Below, piece by piece: positions 53,546 to 61,976 of a stretch of 64,000 nt of DNA. Under the pieces are notes generated by a model, which saw nothing but the letters and a program-made list of their open reading frames with translations, made no database searches and was not told the origin of the DNA. Location of the stretch: positions 62,001 through 126,000 of the forward strand of contig JASCNX010000006.1 of NCBI GenBank assembly GCA_029968055.1. Reading direction: 5' to 3'. The DNA comes from Xenophilus aerolatus. GTDB taxonomy: Bacteria > Pseudomonadota > Gammaproteobacteria > Burkholderiales > Burkholderiaceae_C. Both the position numbers and the translations under genes were made by a program. The number at the start of each line of letters is the position of its first letter. Position 1 is the first letter of the stretch.

Positions 53546-54717
53546 CGCGCCGCTTCAGCCTGGGCGCTGGCCTGGGGCCGGCGATCGCCATGCTGTGCCT
53601 CGCAGCGGGCACTGCCCACGCCGTGCAGGACTGCGAGCTCAACGGCCAGAGCGTGAACCCGGCCAACGGCAACACCACGGCCGGCAAGACGGGCCTGATG
53701 CGCTGCAAGGACCGCGACAGCGGCGTCGTTCAGCGCGAGCAGGAACTGAAAAACGGCGTCTTCATGGGGCTGGTGCGCTTCTACGAGCAGGGCAGGCTCG
53801 CCAAGGAACATGGCGTGAACGCCAAGGGCAACATGGACGGGCGTGCGCGCGAGTTCGCGCCTTCGGGGCAGGTGGTGCGCGAGGCCACCTACGACGACGG
53901 GCGCACGGTCGGGCTGGTGCGCAGCTTCCATCCCGCGGGGTCCTTGCGGCGCGTGTCCTTCCACGAAGAGCCGGGCGGCGAGCGGGCATCGGCCGAGTTC
54001 ACCGAGCGCGGCCAACTTTCGACGCTGCGCTGCGCCGACCGACCGGTGCTGGCGCCGGCCTTCGACGATGCACGCGCCTGCGGACACTCGGGTCCCACGC
54101 CATCGACGGTCGAGCTGTTCGATGGCAAGGGCGCCTTGCGCTCGCGCCTGGGCTTCACCGCCGGCAAGCGCGCGCGGTCCGAGGAGTTCTACGACAACGG
54201 CCAGCCGTCGGCGCAGATGGAGCAGTCGGGCAACCAGCGCATCGAGCGCCGCTTTTCGAGCGAGGGCGTGAAGCGCCGCGAGGTGGTGTCGCTGCTGGTC
54301 GAGCGTGGCGCCGTACGCCAGCGCGAGGCGGAGTTCTCGGAACGCGGCACGCTGGTGCGCGAGCAGCGGTGGACGCCCGAGGGCGAACCGATGGGCGACG
54401 ACAGCTACTACCTGAACGGCCAGCCGCGCAGCAAGGCCGCCTACAGCGGCAGCGGCGACGCGCGCGTGCGCGAGGTGACGGAGTACTTCGACAACGGCCA
54501 GCGCGCCGCGCAGGGCCGCTACACCGCCGCCGGCCGCGGCCGCCAGCTGCCCACGGGCACGCACCAGCGCTTCAACGATCAGGGCCGGCTGGTGGCGGAA
54601 TCGACCTTCGATGCCCGGGGCCGCGTGACGCGCGAGCGGACCTGGGGCGACGACGGGCTGTTGCAGCGCGACGACGAGGTGTTCGAGGACGGATCGCGCA
54701 AGGCCTACGCGCGATAG
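53542..54717 (+). CDS. Exported YwqK/MORN_2-type repeat protein
   Basis: A 391-aa protein with a signal peptide (MTRRFSLGAGLGPAIAMLCL, cut near AHA) and repeats of the form F/Y-D-x-G-x-x (KNGVFMGLVRFYEQGRLAKE, EEFYDNGQPSAQMEQSGNQR, EYFDNGQRAAQGRYTAAGRG, HQRFNDQGRLVAESTFDARG). These resemble the YwqK/MORN_2 repeats, which form beta-hairpin arrays. It is probably periplasmic or surface-exposed, of unknown role. Start ATG 53542 overlaps the VOC stop, so the two may be made together. Confidence 0.82.
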   Translation: MTRRFSLGAGLGPAIAMLCLAAGTAHAVQDCELNGQSVNPANGNTTAGKTGLMRCKDRDSGVVQREQELKNGVFMGLVRFYEQGRLAKEHGVNAKGNMDGRAREFAPSGQVVREATYDDGRTVGLVRSFHPAGSLRRVSFHEEPGGERASAEFTERGQLSTLRCADRPVLAPAFDDARACGHSGPTPSTVELFDGKGALRSRLGFTAGKRARSEEFYDNGQPSAQMEQSGNQRIERRFSSEGVKRREVVSLLVERGAVRQREAEFSERGTLVREQRWTPEGEPMGDDSYYLNGQPRSKAAYSGSGDARVREVTEYFDNGQRAAQGRYTAAGRGRQLPTGTHQRFNDQGRLVAESTFDARGRVTRERTWGDDGLLQRDDEVFEDGSRKAYAR

Positions 54718-54736
54718 AAGGCGCCGGTCCTTTGGG

Positions 54737-55873
54737 TCAGATGATGGCCATGTGCTCGGTGCCCGCCGAGAGATCCGTGGAGCGCGCACGCTGGCTGCCC
54801 AGCTTGATCTGCAGGCGCAGGTCGTTGGCCGAGTCGGCGTTGCGCAGTGCCTCCTCGAAGGAGATCGTGTGCTGCTCGAACAGGTCGAACAGCGCCTGGT
54901 CGAAGGTCTGCATGCCGAGGTTTCGGCTCTTCTTCATGATCTCCTTGATCTCCCCCACCTCGCCCTTGAAGATGAGGTCGGAAATCAGCGGCGTGTTCAG
55001 CAGGATCTCCACCGCGGCGGCCCGGCCGCGACCGTCTTCGGTCGGCACCAGGCGCTGCGAGATCAGCGACCGCAGGTTGAGCGACAGGTCCATCAGCAGC
55101 TGGGCCCGGCGCTCCTCGGGGAAGAAGTTGATGATCCGGTCCAGCGCCTGGTTGGCGCTGTTGGCGTGCAGCGTCGCCATGCACAGGTGGCCGGTCTCGG
55201 CGAAGGCGACGGCATGCTCCATCGTCTCGCGGTCGCGGATCTCGCCCATCAGGATCACGTCGGGGGCCTGGCGCAGCGTGTTCTTCAGCGCCGCTTCCCA
55301 GGAATCGGTGTCGATGCCGACCTCGCGCTGCGTGACCACGCAGTTCTTGTGCGGGTGCACGAATTCCACCGGGTCTTCCACGGTGACGATGTGGCCCTGC
55401 GAGTTCTCGTTGCGCCAGTCGATCATGGCTGCCAGCGTGGTCGACTTGCCCGAGCCGGTGGCGCCCACCAGGATGACCAGGCCGCGCTTGGTCATCGACA
55501 CGTCTTTCAGCACCTGCGGCATGTTCAGGCCGTCGATGGTCGGCAGCTTGGCCGGGATGGTCCGCAGCACCATGCCCACCCGGCCCTGCTGCACGAAGGC
55601 GTTGACGCGAAAGCGCCCGACGCCCGAGGGCGAGATGGCGAAATTGCACTCCTTGGTGCGCTCGAACTCGGCCGTCTGCCGGTCGTTCATCACCGAGCGC
55701 GTGAGTGCCAGCGTGTGCTGCCCCGACAGCGCCTGCTGCGACACCTTGGTCACCTTGCCGTCGATCTTGATGGCCGGCGGGAAATCGGCCGTGATGAACA
55801 GGTCGGAGCCGTTGCGGCTGACCATGAGCTTGAGCAGGTCGGTGATGAACTGGCTGGCTTGATCGCGTTCCAT
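54737..55873 (-). CDS. pilU: Type IV pilus retraction ATPase PilU
   Basis: A 378-aa PilT-like hexameric ATPase that assists pilus retraction. N-terminal PAS-like part with GSDLFITADFPPAIKIDGKV, Walker A VGATGSGKSTTLAAM near residue 137, Walker B VILMGEIRDRETM near residue 205, and His box AETGHLCMATLHANSANQAL. The longer, acidic/variable C-terminus and details such as FITADFPPAIKIDG separate it from PilT. It lies 19 nt behind pilT. Confidence 0.95.
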   Translation of the reverse strand: MERDQASQFITDLLKLMVSRNGSDLFITADFPPAIKIDGKVTKVSQQALSGQHTLALTRSVMNDRQTAEFERTKECNFAISPSGVGRFRVNAFVQQGRVGMVLRTIPAKLPTIDGLNMPQVLKDVSMTKRGLVILVGATGSGKSTTLAAMIDWRNENSQGHIVTVEDPVEFVHPHKNCVVTQREVGIDTDSWEAALKNTLRQAPDVILMGEIRDRETMEHAVAFAETGHLCMATLHANSANQALDRIINFFPEERRAQLLMDLSLNLRSLISQRLVPTEDGRGRAAAVEILLNTPLISDLIFKGEVGEIKEIMKKSRNLGMQTFDQALFDLFEQHTISFEEALRNADSANDLRLQIKLGSQRARSTDLSAGTEHMAII

Positions 55874-55892
55874 GATGGAGTTGCTCCGTGGT

Positions 55893-56936
55893 TCAGCCGG
55901 GGAAGTTTTCCGGGATCTTCGCTTTACCGCGCGCTTCGGCGGCAGAAATTACCCCACGGCGCACCAGGTCCGTCAGGTTCTGGTCCAGCGTCTGCATGCC
56001 GGCGCCCTGACCGGTCTGGATGGACGAGTACATCTGCGCCACCTTGGCTTCGCGAATGAGATTCCGGATCGCAGGCGTGCCCAGCATGATCTCGTGCGCG
56101 GCCACGCGGCCGGAGCCGTCCTTGGTCTTGCACAGCGTCTGGGAGATCACGGCCTGCAGCGACTCGGACAGCATGGCGCGGATCATTTCCTTCTCTTCAC
56201 CCGGGAAGACGTCGATGATCCGGTCGATGGTCTTGGCGGCCGAGGAGGTGTGCAGCGTGCCGAACACGAGGTGGCCCGTTTCGGCGGCCGTCATGGCGAG
56301 GCGGATGGTTTCGAGGTCGCGCATTTCGCCCACCAGGATGGCGTCCGGGTCTTCACGCAGCGCCGAGCGCAAGGCGTTGGCGAAGGACAGCGTCATCGGC
56401 CCCACCTCGCGCTGGTTGATCAGGCACTTCTTCGATTCGTGCACGAACTCGATCGGGTCTTCCACCGTGAGGATGTGGCCGTACTCCGTCTCGTTCAGGT
56501 AGTTGATCATCGCGGCCAGCGTGGTCGACTTGCCCGAGCCCGTGGGGCCGGTGACCAGCACCAGCCCGCGAGGCTTGAGCGCCAGTTCGCCGAAAATCTT
56601 GGGCGCATTGAGTTGCTCCAGCGTGAGGATCTTCGACGGGATGGTCCGGAAGACCGCCGCCGCGCCGCGGTTCTGGTTGAAGGCGTTGACGCGGAAACGC
56701 GCCAGGCCCTCGATCTCGAAGGAGAAGTCGACCTCGAGGAACTCTTCGTAGTGCTTGCGCTGGGTGTCGCTCATGATGTCGTACACCATGGCGTGCACCG
56801 CCTTGTGATCGAGCGCGTCGACGTTGATGCGCCGCACGTCGCCGTGCACCCGGATCATGGGCGGGAGGCCCGCCGACAGGTGCAAGTCGGACGCCTTGTT
56901 CTTGACGCTGAAGGCCAGCAGTTGGGTGATGTCCAC
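55893..56936 (-). CDS. pilT: Type IV pilus retraction ATPase PilT
   Basis: The main motor for pilus disassembly and twitching. The 347-aa protein has ASDLHLSAGLPPMIRVHGDV, Walker A GPTGSGKSTTLAAMINYL near residue 135, Walker B AILVGEMRDLET, His box AETGHLVFGTLHTSSAAKTI and the C-terminal GTPAIRNLIREAK (AIRNLIRE motif). The start is the GTG at 56936, with GAGGA seven bases upstream, giving (V)DITQLLAFSVKNKASDLH as in other PilT. It is divergent from yggS across 79 nt. Confidence 0.96.
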   Translation of the reverse strand: MDITQLLAFSVKNKASDLHLSAGLPPMIRVHGDVRRINVDALDHKAVHAMVYDIMSDTQRKHYEEFLEVDFSFEIEGLARFRVNAFNQNRGAAAVFRTIPSKILTLEQLNAPKIFGELALKPRGLVLVTGPTGSGKSTTLAAMINYLNETEYGHILTVEDPIEFVHESKKCLINQREVGPMTLSFANALRSALREDPDAILVGEMRDLETIRLAMTAAETGHLVFGTLHTSSAAKTIDRIIDVFPGEEKEMIRAMLSESLQAVISQTLCKTKDGSGRVAAHEIMLGTPAIRNLIREAKVAQMYSSIQTGQGAGMQTLDQNLTDLVRRGVISAAEARGKAKIPENFPG

Positions 56937-57015
56937 GCGCGGTTCCTCGGTTGACTGGACGTCCGAACCGGCTGAATTCCAGCTCCGTGACGTTTTGATA
57001 CGATTTTGGAAGATT

Positions 57016-57726
57016 ATGACGACGATCGGCGACAACCTCCAACAAGTACGTGCTCGCGTCGCCAAAGCGTGCAAATCGGCCGGCCGGGATGCAGCGGGCG
57101 TGCAACTGTTGGCGGTTTCCAAGACCTTCGGCCCCGAGGCCGTCCGGGACGCCCACGCCGCCGGGCAGCGCGCCTTCGGCGAGAACTACGTCCAGGAGGC
57201 CCTCAGCAAGATCGAGGCCCTGGCCGACCTGCGCACTGAACTCGAGTGGCATTGCATCGGTCCGCTGCAGAGCAACAAGACCCGCGCCGTGGCCGAGCAC
57301 TTCGATTGGGTCCACAGCGTGGACCGGCTCAAGATCGCGCAGCGCCTGTCGGAGCAGCGCCCCGCCGAGTTGCCGCCGTTGCAGGTGTGCCTTCAGGTGA
57401 ACGTGGACGGCGGCGCCAACAAATCGGGCGTGACGCCCGCGGAAGCAATGGCCCTGGCCAGCGCAGTGGCCGAACTGCCTCGCTTGCGGCTGCGCGGGAT
57501 CATGGCCATTCCCGAACCCGCGCCCGATTTCGCAGCGCAGCGCGACCTGTTCATGCGCGCCGCAGTCGTTTTCGACGATATACGCCAGGCGGGCGTGGCG
57601 CTCGACACCCTGTCGCTGGGCATGAGCGCCGACTTGGAGGCCGCCATCTCCGCAGGCAGCACGATGGTGCGGGTGGGAACAGCAATCTTCGGCGGACGGC
57701 CGCAGCCCGCCGCCCGTTCGGGCTGA
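57016..57726 (+). CDS. yggS: YggS/PROSC-family pyridoxal phosphate homeostasis protein
   Basis: A 236-aa PLP-binding protein that buffers vitamin B6. The PLP lysine is in VQLLAVSKTFGPEAVRDAHA (near residue 36), followed by GENYVQEALSKIEAL, WHCIGPLQSNKTR and LSLGMSADLEAAISAGSTMV with VRVGTAIFG at the phosphate site. Its divergent pairing with pilT is common in proteobacteria. Its last codons and the TGA stop lie inside a dispersed repeat (57714-57737). Confidence 0.94.
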   Translation: MTTIGDNLQQVRARVAKACKSAGRDAAGVQLLAVSKTFGPEAVRDAHAAGQRAFGENYVQEALSKIEALADLRTELEWHCIGPLQSNKTRAVAEHFDWVHSVDRLKIAQRLSEQRPAELPPLQVCLQVNVDGGANKSGVTPAEAMALASAVAELPRLRLRGIMAIPEPAPDFAAQRDLFMRAAVVFDDIRQAGVALDTLSLGMSADLEAAISAGSTMVRVGTAIFGGRPQPAARSG

Positions 57727-57737
57727 GCTTGTCGAAG
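57714..57737 (-). repeat. Short dispersed repeat (copy 2), overlapping the yggS stop
   Basis: On the minus strand CTTCGACAAGCTCAGCCCGAACGG, 21 of 24 identical to the copy at 49123. It supplies the last codons and stop of yggS and fills the convergent gap to the Sel1 gene. Confidence 0.6.
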
Positions 57738-57751
57738 CCACGCCCCCAAAG

Positions 57752-58219
57752 TCACGCCGCCTGCAATCCTCCCAACTGCTCCCGAGCAATCGCGTGGCCC
57801 AGTTGCGCCGCCCGCCGCAGCCAGCGCAGGCTCTCGCCATGGTCCTGGGCCACGCCCACGCCCCGCGCCGACAACACTGCCAGCCACTGCATCGCGTCGG
57901 CACTGCCCCGCTCCGCCGCCTGCTGCAGCCAATAGGCGCCCAGATCGTTCCGGTCGGCCAGACAGAACATCTGGCCCAGTTCGGCCTGCGCCTCGGCGTG
58001 GCCCATGCTGGCCTGCATCAGCAACGGCTCCATGTCCGCCGTAAAAGGAATCGCCGCTGCGGGCAGCACGTCCTCCAGCACCAGTCGCGTCTGCAAGCCC
58101 GCATCGGGCCCGACCTGCCGTACCGCGCCTTCCTCCAGCCGACGCATCCACGTGCGCTTGCTGCGCCGGTCCGTGATGGCCATGGCTGTTTCGATGGTGA
58201 TGGTGGGCAGTTCTGTCAT
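57752..58219 (-). CDS. Sel1-repeat protein
   Basis: A 155-aa soluble protein whose C-terminal two-thirds consist of Sel1-like helical repeats: MGHAEAQAELGQMFCLADRN, LGAYWLQQAAERGSADAMQW, GVAQDHGESLRWLRRAAQLG. Such repeats mediate protein-protein contacts. The ATG at 58219 (MTELPTITIETAMAITDRRS) avoids a long basic extension. It is divergent from pilA; no pilus link is established. Confidence 0.82.
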   Translation of the reverse strand: MTELPTITIETAMAITDRRSKRTWMRRLEEGAVRQVGPDAGLQTRLVLEDVLPAAAIPFTADMEPLLMQASMGHAEAQAELGQMFCLADRNDLGAYWLQQAAERGSADAMQWLAVLSARGVGVAQDHGESLRWLRRAAQLGHAIAREQLGGLQAA

Positions 58220-58257
58220 GCGCAGCGGACGTCGGATGACACGATTCTGGCACGCAC

Positions 58258-58276
58258 TGTCACGCCAAGCGTGACA
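58258..58276. promoter_or_regulatory. Inverted repeat upstream of the pilA promoter
   Basis: TGTCACG-CCAAG-CGTGACA is a perfect inverted repeat with 7-bp arms, about 73 nt upstream of the sigma-54 promoter. PilR sites in other bacteria contain TGTC half-sites upstream of pilA, so this is a plausible enhancer site. It is also 38 nt before the divergent Sel1 gene start. Confidence 0.45.
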
Positions 58277-58348
58277 TGGTGACACGCGCACAGCGCCAGA
58301 GCCGTTACAGATGAATACAAAATCACACTTTGCACCGCAGATCGACGC

Positions 58349-58364
58349 TGGCACGCCGACTGCA
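58349..58364 (+). promoter_or_regulatory. Sigma-54 promoter of pilA
   Basis: TGGCAC-N5-CTGCA matches the -24/-12 consensus TGGCAC-N5-TTGCW with one mismatch (58349-58354 and 58360-58364). The start would be near 58376, leaving a leader of about 68 nt. Sigma-54 with PilR is the known control of pilA in Pseudomonas and relatives. Confidence 0.75.
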
Positions 58365-58443
58365 AAGAGGATGGCACCGAGGCGGTGACCCGTCACGGAT
58401 CACCCAATCCAGGGCTTGTCGTTTCTTCAAGGAGTTAGTTCAA

Positions 58444-58983
58444 ATGAACCGTCGTTCCATCGCACGTAATGTGCAAAAGGGTTTCACCCTTATCGAACTG
58501 ATGATCGTCGTGGCGATCATTGGTATTTTGGCCGCCGTGGCGCTGCCGGCGTATCAGGACTACACGATCCGCAGCCGAGTAGCTGAAGGTTTGAGTCTTG
58601 CTTCGGAAGCAAAGGTTACGGTTGCTGACAACGCGGCAAACGCCACCCCGGCTGCGAACGGCGGCTTGGGTGCTGGCATGCGTACGGGTGCAGCATCTAC
58701 CTGCACGACGAACGGCACTTGTACTAACCCCATCAACTCGCAAAACGTGACCAGCGTCCAGGTCCTTACCGGCTCTGGTCAGATCAACGTTATCTACACC
58801 GCCCGGGTTGCGCCCACAGCGAACACCATTGTTCTCGTTCCGCTTTCCAACGGCGCAGCGCTGGTTGCTGGCACCCCGCCCACCGGCCCCATTACATGGA
58901 CTTGTTTTGCAGCTGGCAAGACGGGGGCCCCTGCTGCTGCAACACTGCTGGGCAAGTACGCTCCGGCCGAATGCCGCGCTTAA
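58444..58983 (+). CDS. pilA: Type IV major pilin PilA
   Basis: A 179-aa type IVa prepilin. The short leader [13 protein letters not shown] ends at Gly13, cut by PilD before [20 protein letters not shown], with Glu5 of the mature pilin. The globular domain is Ala/Thr/Asn-rich, with Cys pairs in CTTNGTC and between TWTCFAAG and APAECRA that could form the D-region disulfide. AAGGAG lies nine bases before the ATG. Base composition is less GC-rich than the neighbours. Expression is likely from the sigma-54 promoter upstream. Confidence 0.95.
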   Translation: MNRRSIARNVQKGFTLIELMIVVAIIGILAAVALPAYQDYTIRSRVAEGLSLASEAKVTVADNAANATPAANGGLGAGMRTGAASTCTTNGTCTNPINSQNVTSVQVLTGSGQINVIYTARVAPTANTIVLVPLSNGAALVAGTPPTGPITWTCFAAGKTGAPAAATLLGKYAPAECRA

Positions 58984-59006
58984 CTACCGATAAACTCGGC
59001 TGTACT

Positions 59007-59031
59007 AAAAGGGCGCATGGCGCCCTTTTTT
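59007..59031 (+). terminator. Intrinsic terminator between pilA and tfpZ
   Basis: A 10-bp stem (AAAAGGGCGC 59007-59016 and GCGCCCTTTT 59020-59029) with loop ATG, then T residues to 59031. It lies 23 nt after the pilA stop and only 4 nt before the tfpZ start, so most transcripts should end after pilA and tfpZ would be made from read-through. Confidence 0.85.
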
Positions 59032-59035
59032 ATTT

Positions 59036-59782
59036 ATGCTGCAACTTGGCCAACGCCTTAAATCATCCCTCTTTTTTTTCGTTGCCGCCAGCGCGTTAGT
59101 GGCGCTGGCTCTCTTCATTCTATTGCAGGTATGGTTTCCTGGTGAACTACGTGTAGCCTTGGGAATTCCAAGAATCATTTTCGTTCTAGGTTGTGGTGCC
59201 GTCCTAATCATCGCGACACTTAGTACCGCAGTTGGCTGTACGCGAAAAACGCAAAAGGATTTGAGGCGAGGCTTCGTCCAAGTCGCCGCAATTGTTTTCC
59301 TTTGCCTACTTGCCGCAGTTAAATTTCTTTTGGATGTGCGCCCGGTTTACCTTGCCTTTGAGGGCGATAGGTTCAGAGTGGTCGAGGCGCACGAAATAGT
59401 GGACGATACCACTGAAGCCGATTCATCTACGCGAGCAAGAAATATATTTAGCGGGCCACAACTGCTAGGCGTCAAACTATTGAGTGCGGGCGACCCAGGT
59501 TACGCGGACAGTGTTCTACTGTCTGCGGCCGGATTGCATCCTTCTTTCCGACAGTCGCGATGGCTCCAGTACGCGGACCAGAAATTTGAAGTACTCAGAA
59601 ATCTGAAACCGCTCACCGAACGTTCGATTCTCGAATCTAGTCCCAGTTTGCAAATTCGCGCACATCCGCGGAACTTCGGATTTCTACCTCTTGTCGGCTC
59701 GCACGTAAAAGGCGATTGGATAGTTTTGATTCGAAGATCTGATGGAGAGATGGAGACTTTGCTGCCTTTGGACGGGTGGTAA
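59036..59782 (+). CDS. TfpX/TfpZ-family type IV pilin accessory protein
   Basis: A 248-aa membrane protein: three hydrophobic segments in the first 105 residues (SLFFFVAASALVALALFILL, IIFVLGCGAVLIIATLSTAV, VAAIVFLCLLAAVKFLLDVR), then an extracytoplasmic domain starting RPVYLAFEGDRFRVVEAHEI, a TfpZ-like signature, and later GDWIVLIRRSDGEMETLLPL. Position directly after pilA is diagnostic for this family, which helps display specific pilins. It is the most AT-rich gene of the window. No Shine-Dalgarno is visible because the terminator abuts the ATG. Confidence 0.85.
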   Translation: MLQLGQRLKSSLFFFVAASALVALALFILLQVWFPGELRVALGIPRIIFVLGCGAVLIIATLSTAVGCTRKTQKDLRRGFVQVAAIVFLCLLAAVKFLLDVRPVYLAFEGDRFRVVEAHEIVDDTTEADSSTRARNIFSGPQLLGVKLLSAGDPGYADSVLLSAAGLHPSFRQSRWLQYADQKFEVLRNLKPLTERSILESSPSLQIRAHPRNFGFLPLVGSHVKGDWIVLIRRSDGEMETLLPLDGW

Positions 59783-59870
59783 CTTTGCGATACGAAAGTT
59801 AGCCCGCGTGGTGATGCATAGGTGTGTAGCTGCAAAATGCGCATACATACAGAGTTTCGGCGCATACGCC

Positions 59871-59898
59871 TTGAAAGCAAAAGCCAAGTGGATATGGT
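59871..59898 (+). promoter_or_regulatory. Candidate promoter of the glutamate dehydrogenase gene
   Basis: TTGAAA (59871-59876), 16 nt, then TATGGT (59893-59898), in the 144-nt gap after tfpZ. Both hexamers are partial matches. An imperfect hairpin (AACTTT/AAAGTT, 59781-59800) at the tfpZ stop lacks a T-run. Confidence 0.4.
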
Positions 59899-59926
59899 TT
59901 GCTCTTCTTGCCGTCTTTAAGAAAAT

Positions 59927-61207
59927 ATGTCCGACTCGTCCGCACTCTCCTACGTCCACCCCTCCCCCACCAGCCCCTGGGGCACCTACCTCTCCCAGGT
60001 CGACCGCGTTCTCCCCTACCTCGGCCACTTGGCCCGCTGGTCCGAGACGCTCAAGCGCCCCAAGCGCGCGCTGATCGTGGACGTGCCGATCGAGATGGAC
60101 AACGGCACGATCGCCCATTACGAGGGCTACCGCGTGCAGCACAACATGAGCCGGGGCCCGGGCAAGGGCGGCGTGCGCTTTCACCCTGACGTGACGCTCG
60201 AAGAGGTGATGGCGCTGTCGGCATGGATGACCGTCAAATGCGCGGCGGTGAACCTGCCCTACGGCGGCGCCAAGGGCGGCATCCGGGTCGATCCCAAGAC
60301 GCTGTCGCGCAACGAGCTGGAAAAGGTCACGCGCCGCTACACGAGCGAGATCGGCCTGATCATCGGCCCGCACTCCGACATTCCCGCCCCCGACGTGAAC
60401 ACCAACGGCCAGATCATGGCCTGGATGATGGACACGTACTCGATGAACACCGGCTCCACGGCCACGGGCGTCGTCACGGGCAAGCCGATCCACCTGGGCG
60501 GCTCGCTGGGCCGGGTGAAGGCGACGGGCCGCGGCGTGTTCGTGACCGGGCGCGAGGCGGCTCGGCGCATGGGGCTGGACCTGCGCGGAGCGCGTGTCGC
60601 GGTGCAGGGCTTCGGCAACGTGGGCTCGGTGGCGGCCGAGCTTTTCGCCGAGGCGGGCGCCAAGGTGGTGGCGGTGCAGGACCACACCGGGACGCTGGTC
60701 AACGACAAGGGCTTCGACATGCCGGCGCTGATGGCCTTTTCCAGGGACCAAGGCGGCATCATGGGCTTCAAGGACGGTGAAAAGGTCGACAACGACGCCT
60801 TCTGGGACGTGAAGTGCGACATCCTGATCCCGGCCGCGCTGGAGGGCCAGATCACGGCCGAGCGCGCGCGCAAGATCAGCGCGCGTCTGGTGCTCGAGGG
60901 CGCGAACGGCCCGACGGTGCCCGAGGCGGACGACATCCTGGCCGAGCGCGGGGTGCTGGTGGTACCCGACGTGATCTGCAACGCCGGCGGCGTGACGGTG
61001 TCGTATTTCGAGTGGGTGCAGGATTTCTCCTCCTTCTTCTGGACCGAGGACGAGATCAACCAGCGGTTGGACCGCATCATGGTGGGCGCCTTCGACCACA
61101 TCTGGGCCAAGGGCGAGCAGCACAAGATCTCGCTGCGCACTGCCACCTACGCGGTGGCTTGCGAGCGGATCCTGATCGCTCGGGAAGAGCGCGGCCTGTA
61201 CCCCTGA
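59927..61207 (+). CDS. Glu/Leu/Phe/Val dehydrogenase, probably glutamate dehydrogenase
   Basis: A 426-aa enzyme that interconverts glutamate and 2-oxoglutarate plus ammonia. Substrate/catalytic region [16 protein letters not shown] with the active Lys near residue 114, [16 protein letters not shown], the [20 protein letters not shown] block, and the NAD(P) fold [20 protein letters not shown] near residue 222. Length and the [15 protein letters not shown] sequence fit the GdhA/RocG-like NAD group. It stands alone between the pilin cassette and the kinase gene. Confidence 0.93.
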   Translation: MSDSSALSYVHPSPTSPWGTYLSQVDRVLPYLGHLARWSETLKRPKRALIVDVPIEMDNGTIAHYEGYRVQHNMSRGPGKGGVRFHPDVTLEEVMALSAWMTVKCAAVNLPYGGAKGGIRVDPKTLSRNELEKVTRRYTSEIGLIIGPHSDIPAPDVNTNGQIMAWMMDTYSMNTGSTATGVVTGKPIHLGGSLGRVKATGRGVFVTGREAARRMGLDLRGARVAVQGFGNVGSVAAELFAEAGAKVVAVQDHTGTLVNDKGFDMPALMAFSRDQGGIMGFKDGEKVDNDAFWDVKCDILIPAALEGQITAERARKISARLVLEGANGPTVPEADDILAERGVLVVPDVICNAGGVTVSYFEWVQDFSSFFWTEDEINQRLDRIMVGAFDHIWAKGEQHKISLRTATYAVACERILIAREERGLYP

Positions 61208-61248
61208 GCTGGGCAGACGCGGCGGGGAGCAGCGCCACAATCGGCGCG

Positions 61249-61920
61249 ATGCTCTTGCCGCCGCTCCCACCCGACGCCCTCGCCCGCATCGATGCCCTGC
61301 TCGCCCCCGGCCGGCGGGTGCTGCTGGGGCTGACGGGGCCGCCGGGCGCGGGCAAGTCCACGCTGGCCGAGGCGCTGGCGGCGCGCTATGGGGCCCGTGC
61401 GCAGGTGGTGCCGATGGACGGCTTCCACCTGGCCAACGCCGAACTTCGGCGGCTGGGCCGCGCTGGCCGCAAGGGCGCGCCTGACACTTTCGACGCCGTG
61501 GGTTACGCGGCCCTTTTGGCACGGGCGCGCGCTCAGCGCCCGGGCGACGCGGCTATTTACGCCCCGGCCTTCCACCGCGACATCGAAGAGGCGGTGGCGG
61601 GAAGCATCCCGATCCACGCGGAAACCACGCTGCTCATCGCCGAAGGCAACTATCTGCTGTTCGACGAAGGCGACTGGGCCGGCGTGCGCCCGCTGCTCGA
61701 CGCCTGCTGGTATGTCGACGGCGACGACGATCTGCGGCTGCAGCGCCTGGTTGCCCGGCACGAGGCCTTCGGCCGCAGCCCGGCGGATGCGCGCGCCTGG
61801 GTGGCCGGCACCGACGAGCCCAATGCCCGCCGAATTGCCGCCACGCGGGGGCGGGCCGACCATGTCTTTTGCTGGCCCGGCGGGCAGCGCGCCGCGGTAG
61901 GGGCCCCGTATGATCCATGA
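61249..61920 (+). CDS. P-loop nucleoside/nucleotide kinase family protein
   Basis: A 223-aa kinase of the uridine-kinase/pantothenate-kinase-like P-loop family: Walker A RVLLGLTGPPGAGKSTLAEA near residue 30, VVPMDGFHLANAELRRLGRA with the DGFH motif near residue 58, YAPAFHRDIEEAVAGSIPIH, and TTLLIAEGNYLLFDEGDWAG. The phosphoryl acceptor is unknown (related proteins act on sugars or nucleosides). Its stop forms an ATGA with a possible upstream start of the heme oxygenase gene. Confidence 0.87.
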   Translation: MLLPPLPPDALARIDALLAPGRRVLLGLTGPPGAGKSTLAEALAARYGARAQVVPMDGFHLANAELRRLGRAGRKGAPDTFDAVGYAALLARARAQRPGDAAIYAPAFHRDIEEAVAGSIPIHAETTLLIAEGNYLLFDEGDWAGVRPLLDACWYVDGDDDLRLQRLVARHEAFGRSPADARAWVAGTDEPNARRIAATRGRADHVFCWPGGQRAAVGAPYDP

Positions 61921-61976
61921 TTGTCACCAGGTTGTGCCGATTTGGGCACGATCCTTTCCTACTCCGCTTTCGCCTG

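Noticed and set aside
59781-59800. Hairpin AACTTT/AAAGTT at the tfpZ stop as a terminator
   Set aside because: Only 6 bp, AT-rich, 8-nt loop, and no T-run follows.
59684-61522. 612-codon minus-strand frame opposite glutamate dehydrogenase
   Set aside because: The plus strand encodes an intact dehydrogenase with all motifs; the antisense frame is His/Arg/Gln-rich.
61917-61976. Heme oxygenase start at the ATGA overlap with the kinase gene
   Set aside because: It would add a 20-residue extension rich in Arg, Phe and Leu unlike family N-termini; the ATG at 61977 gives a normal length, though the upstream start is not excluded.
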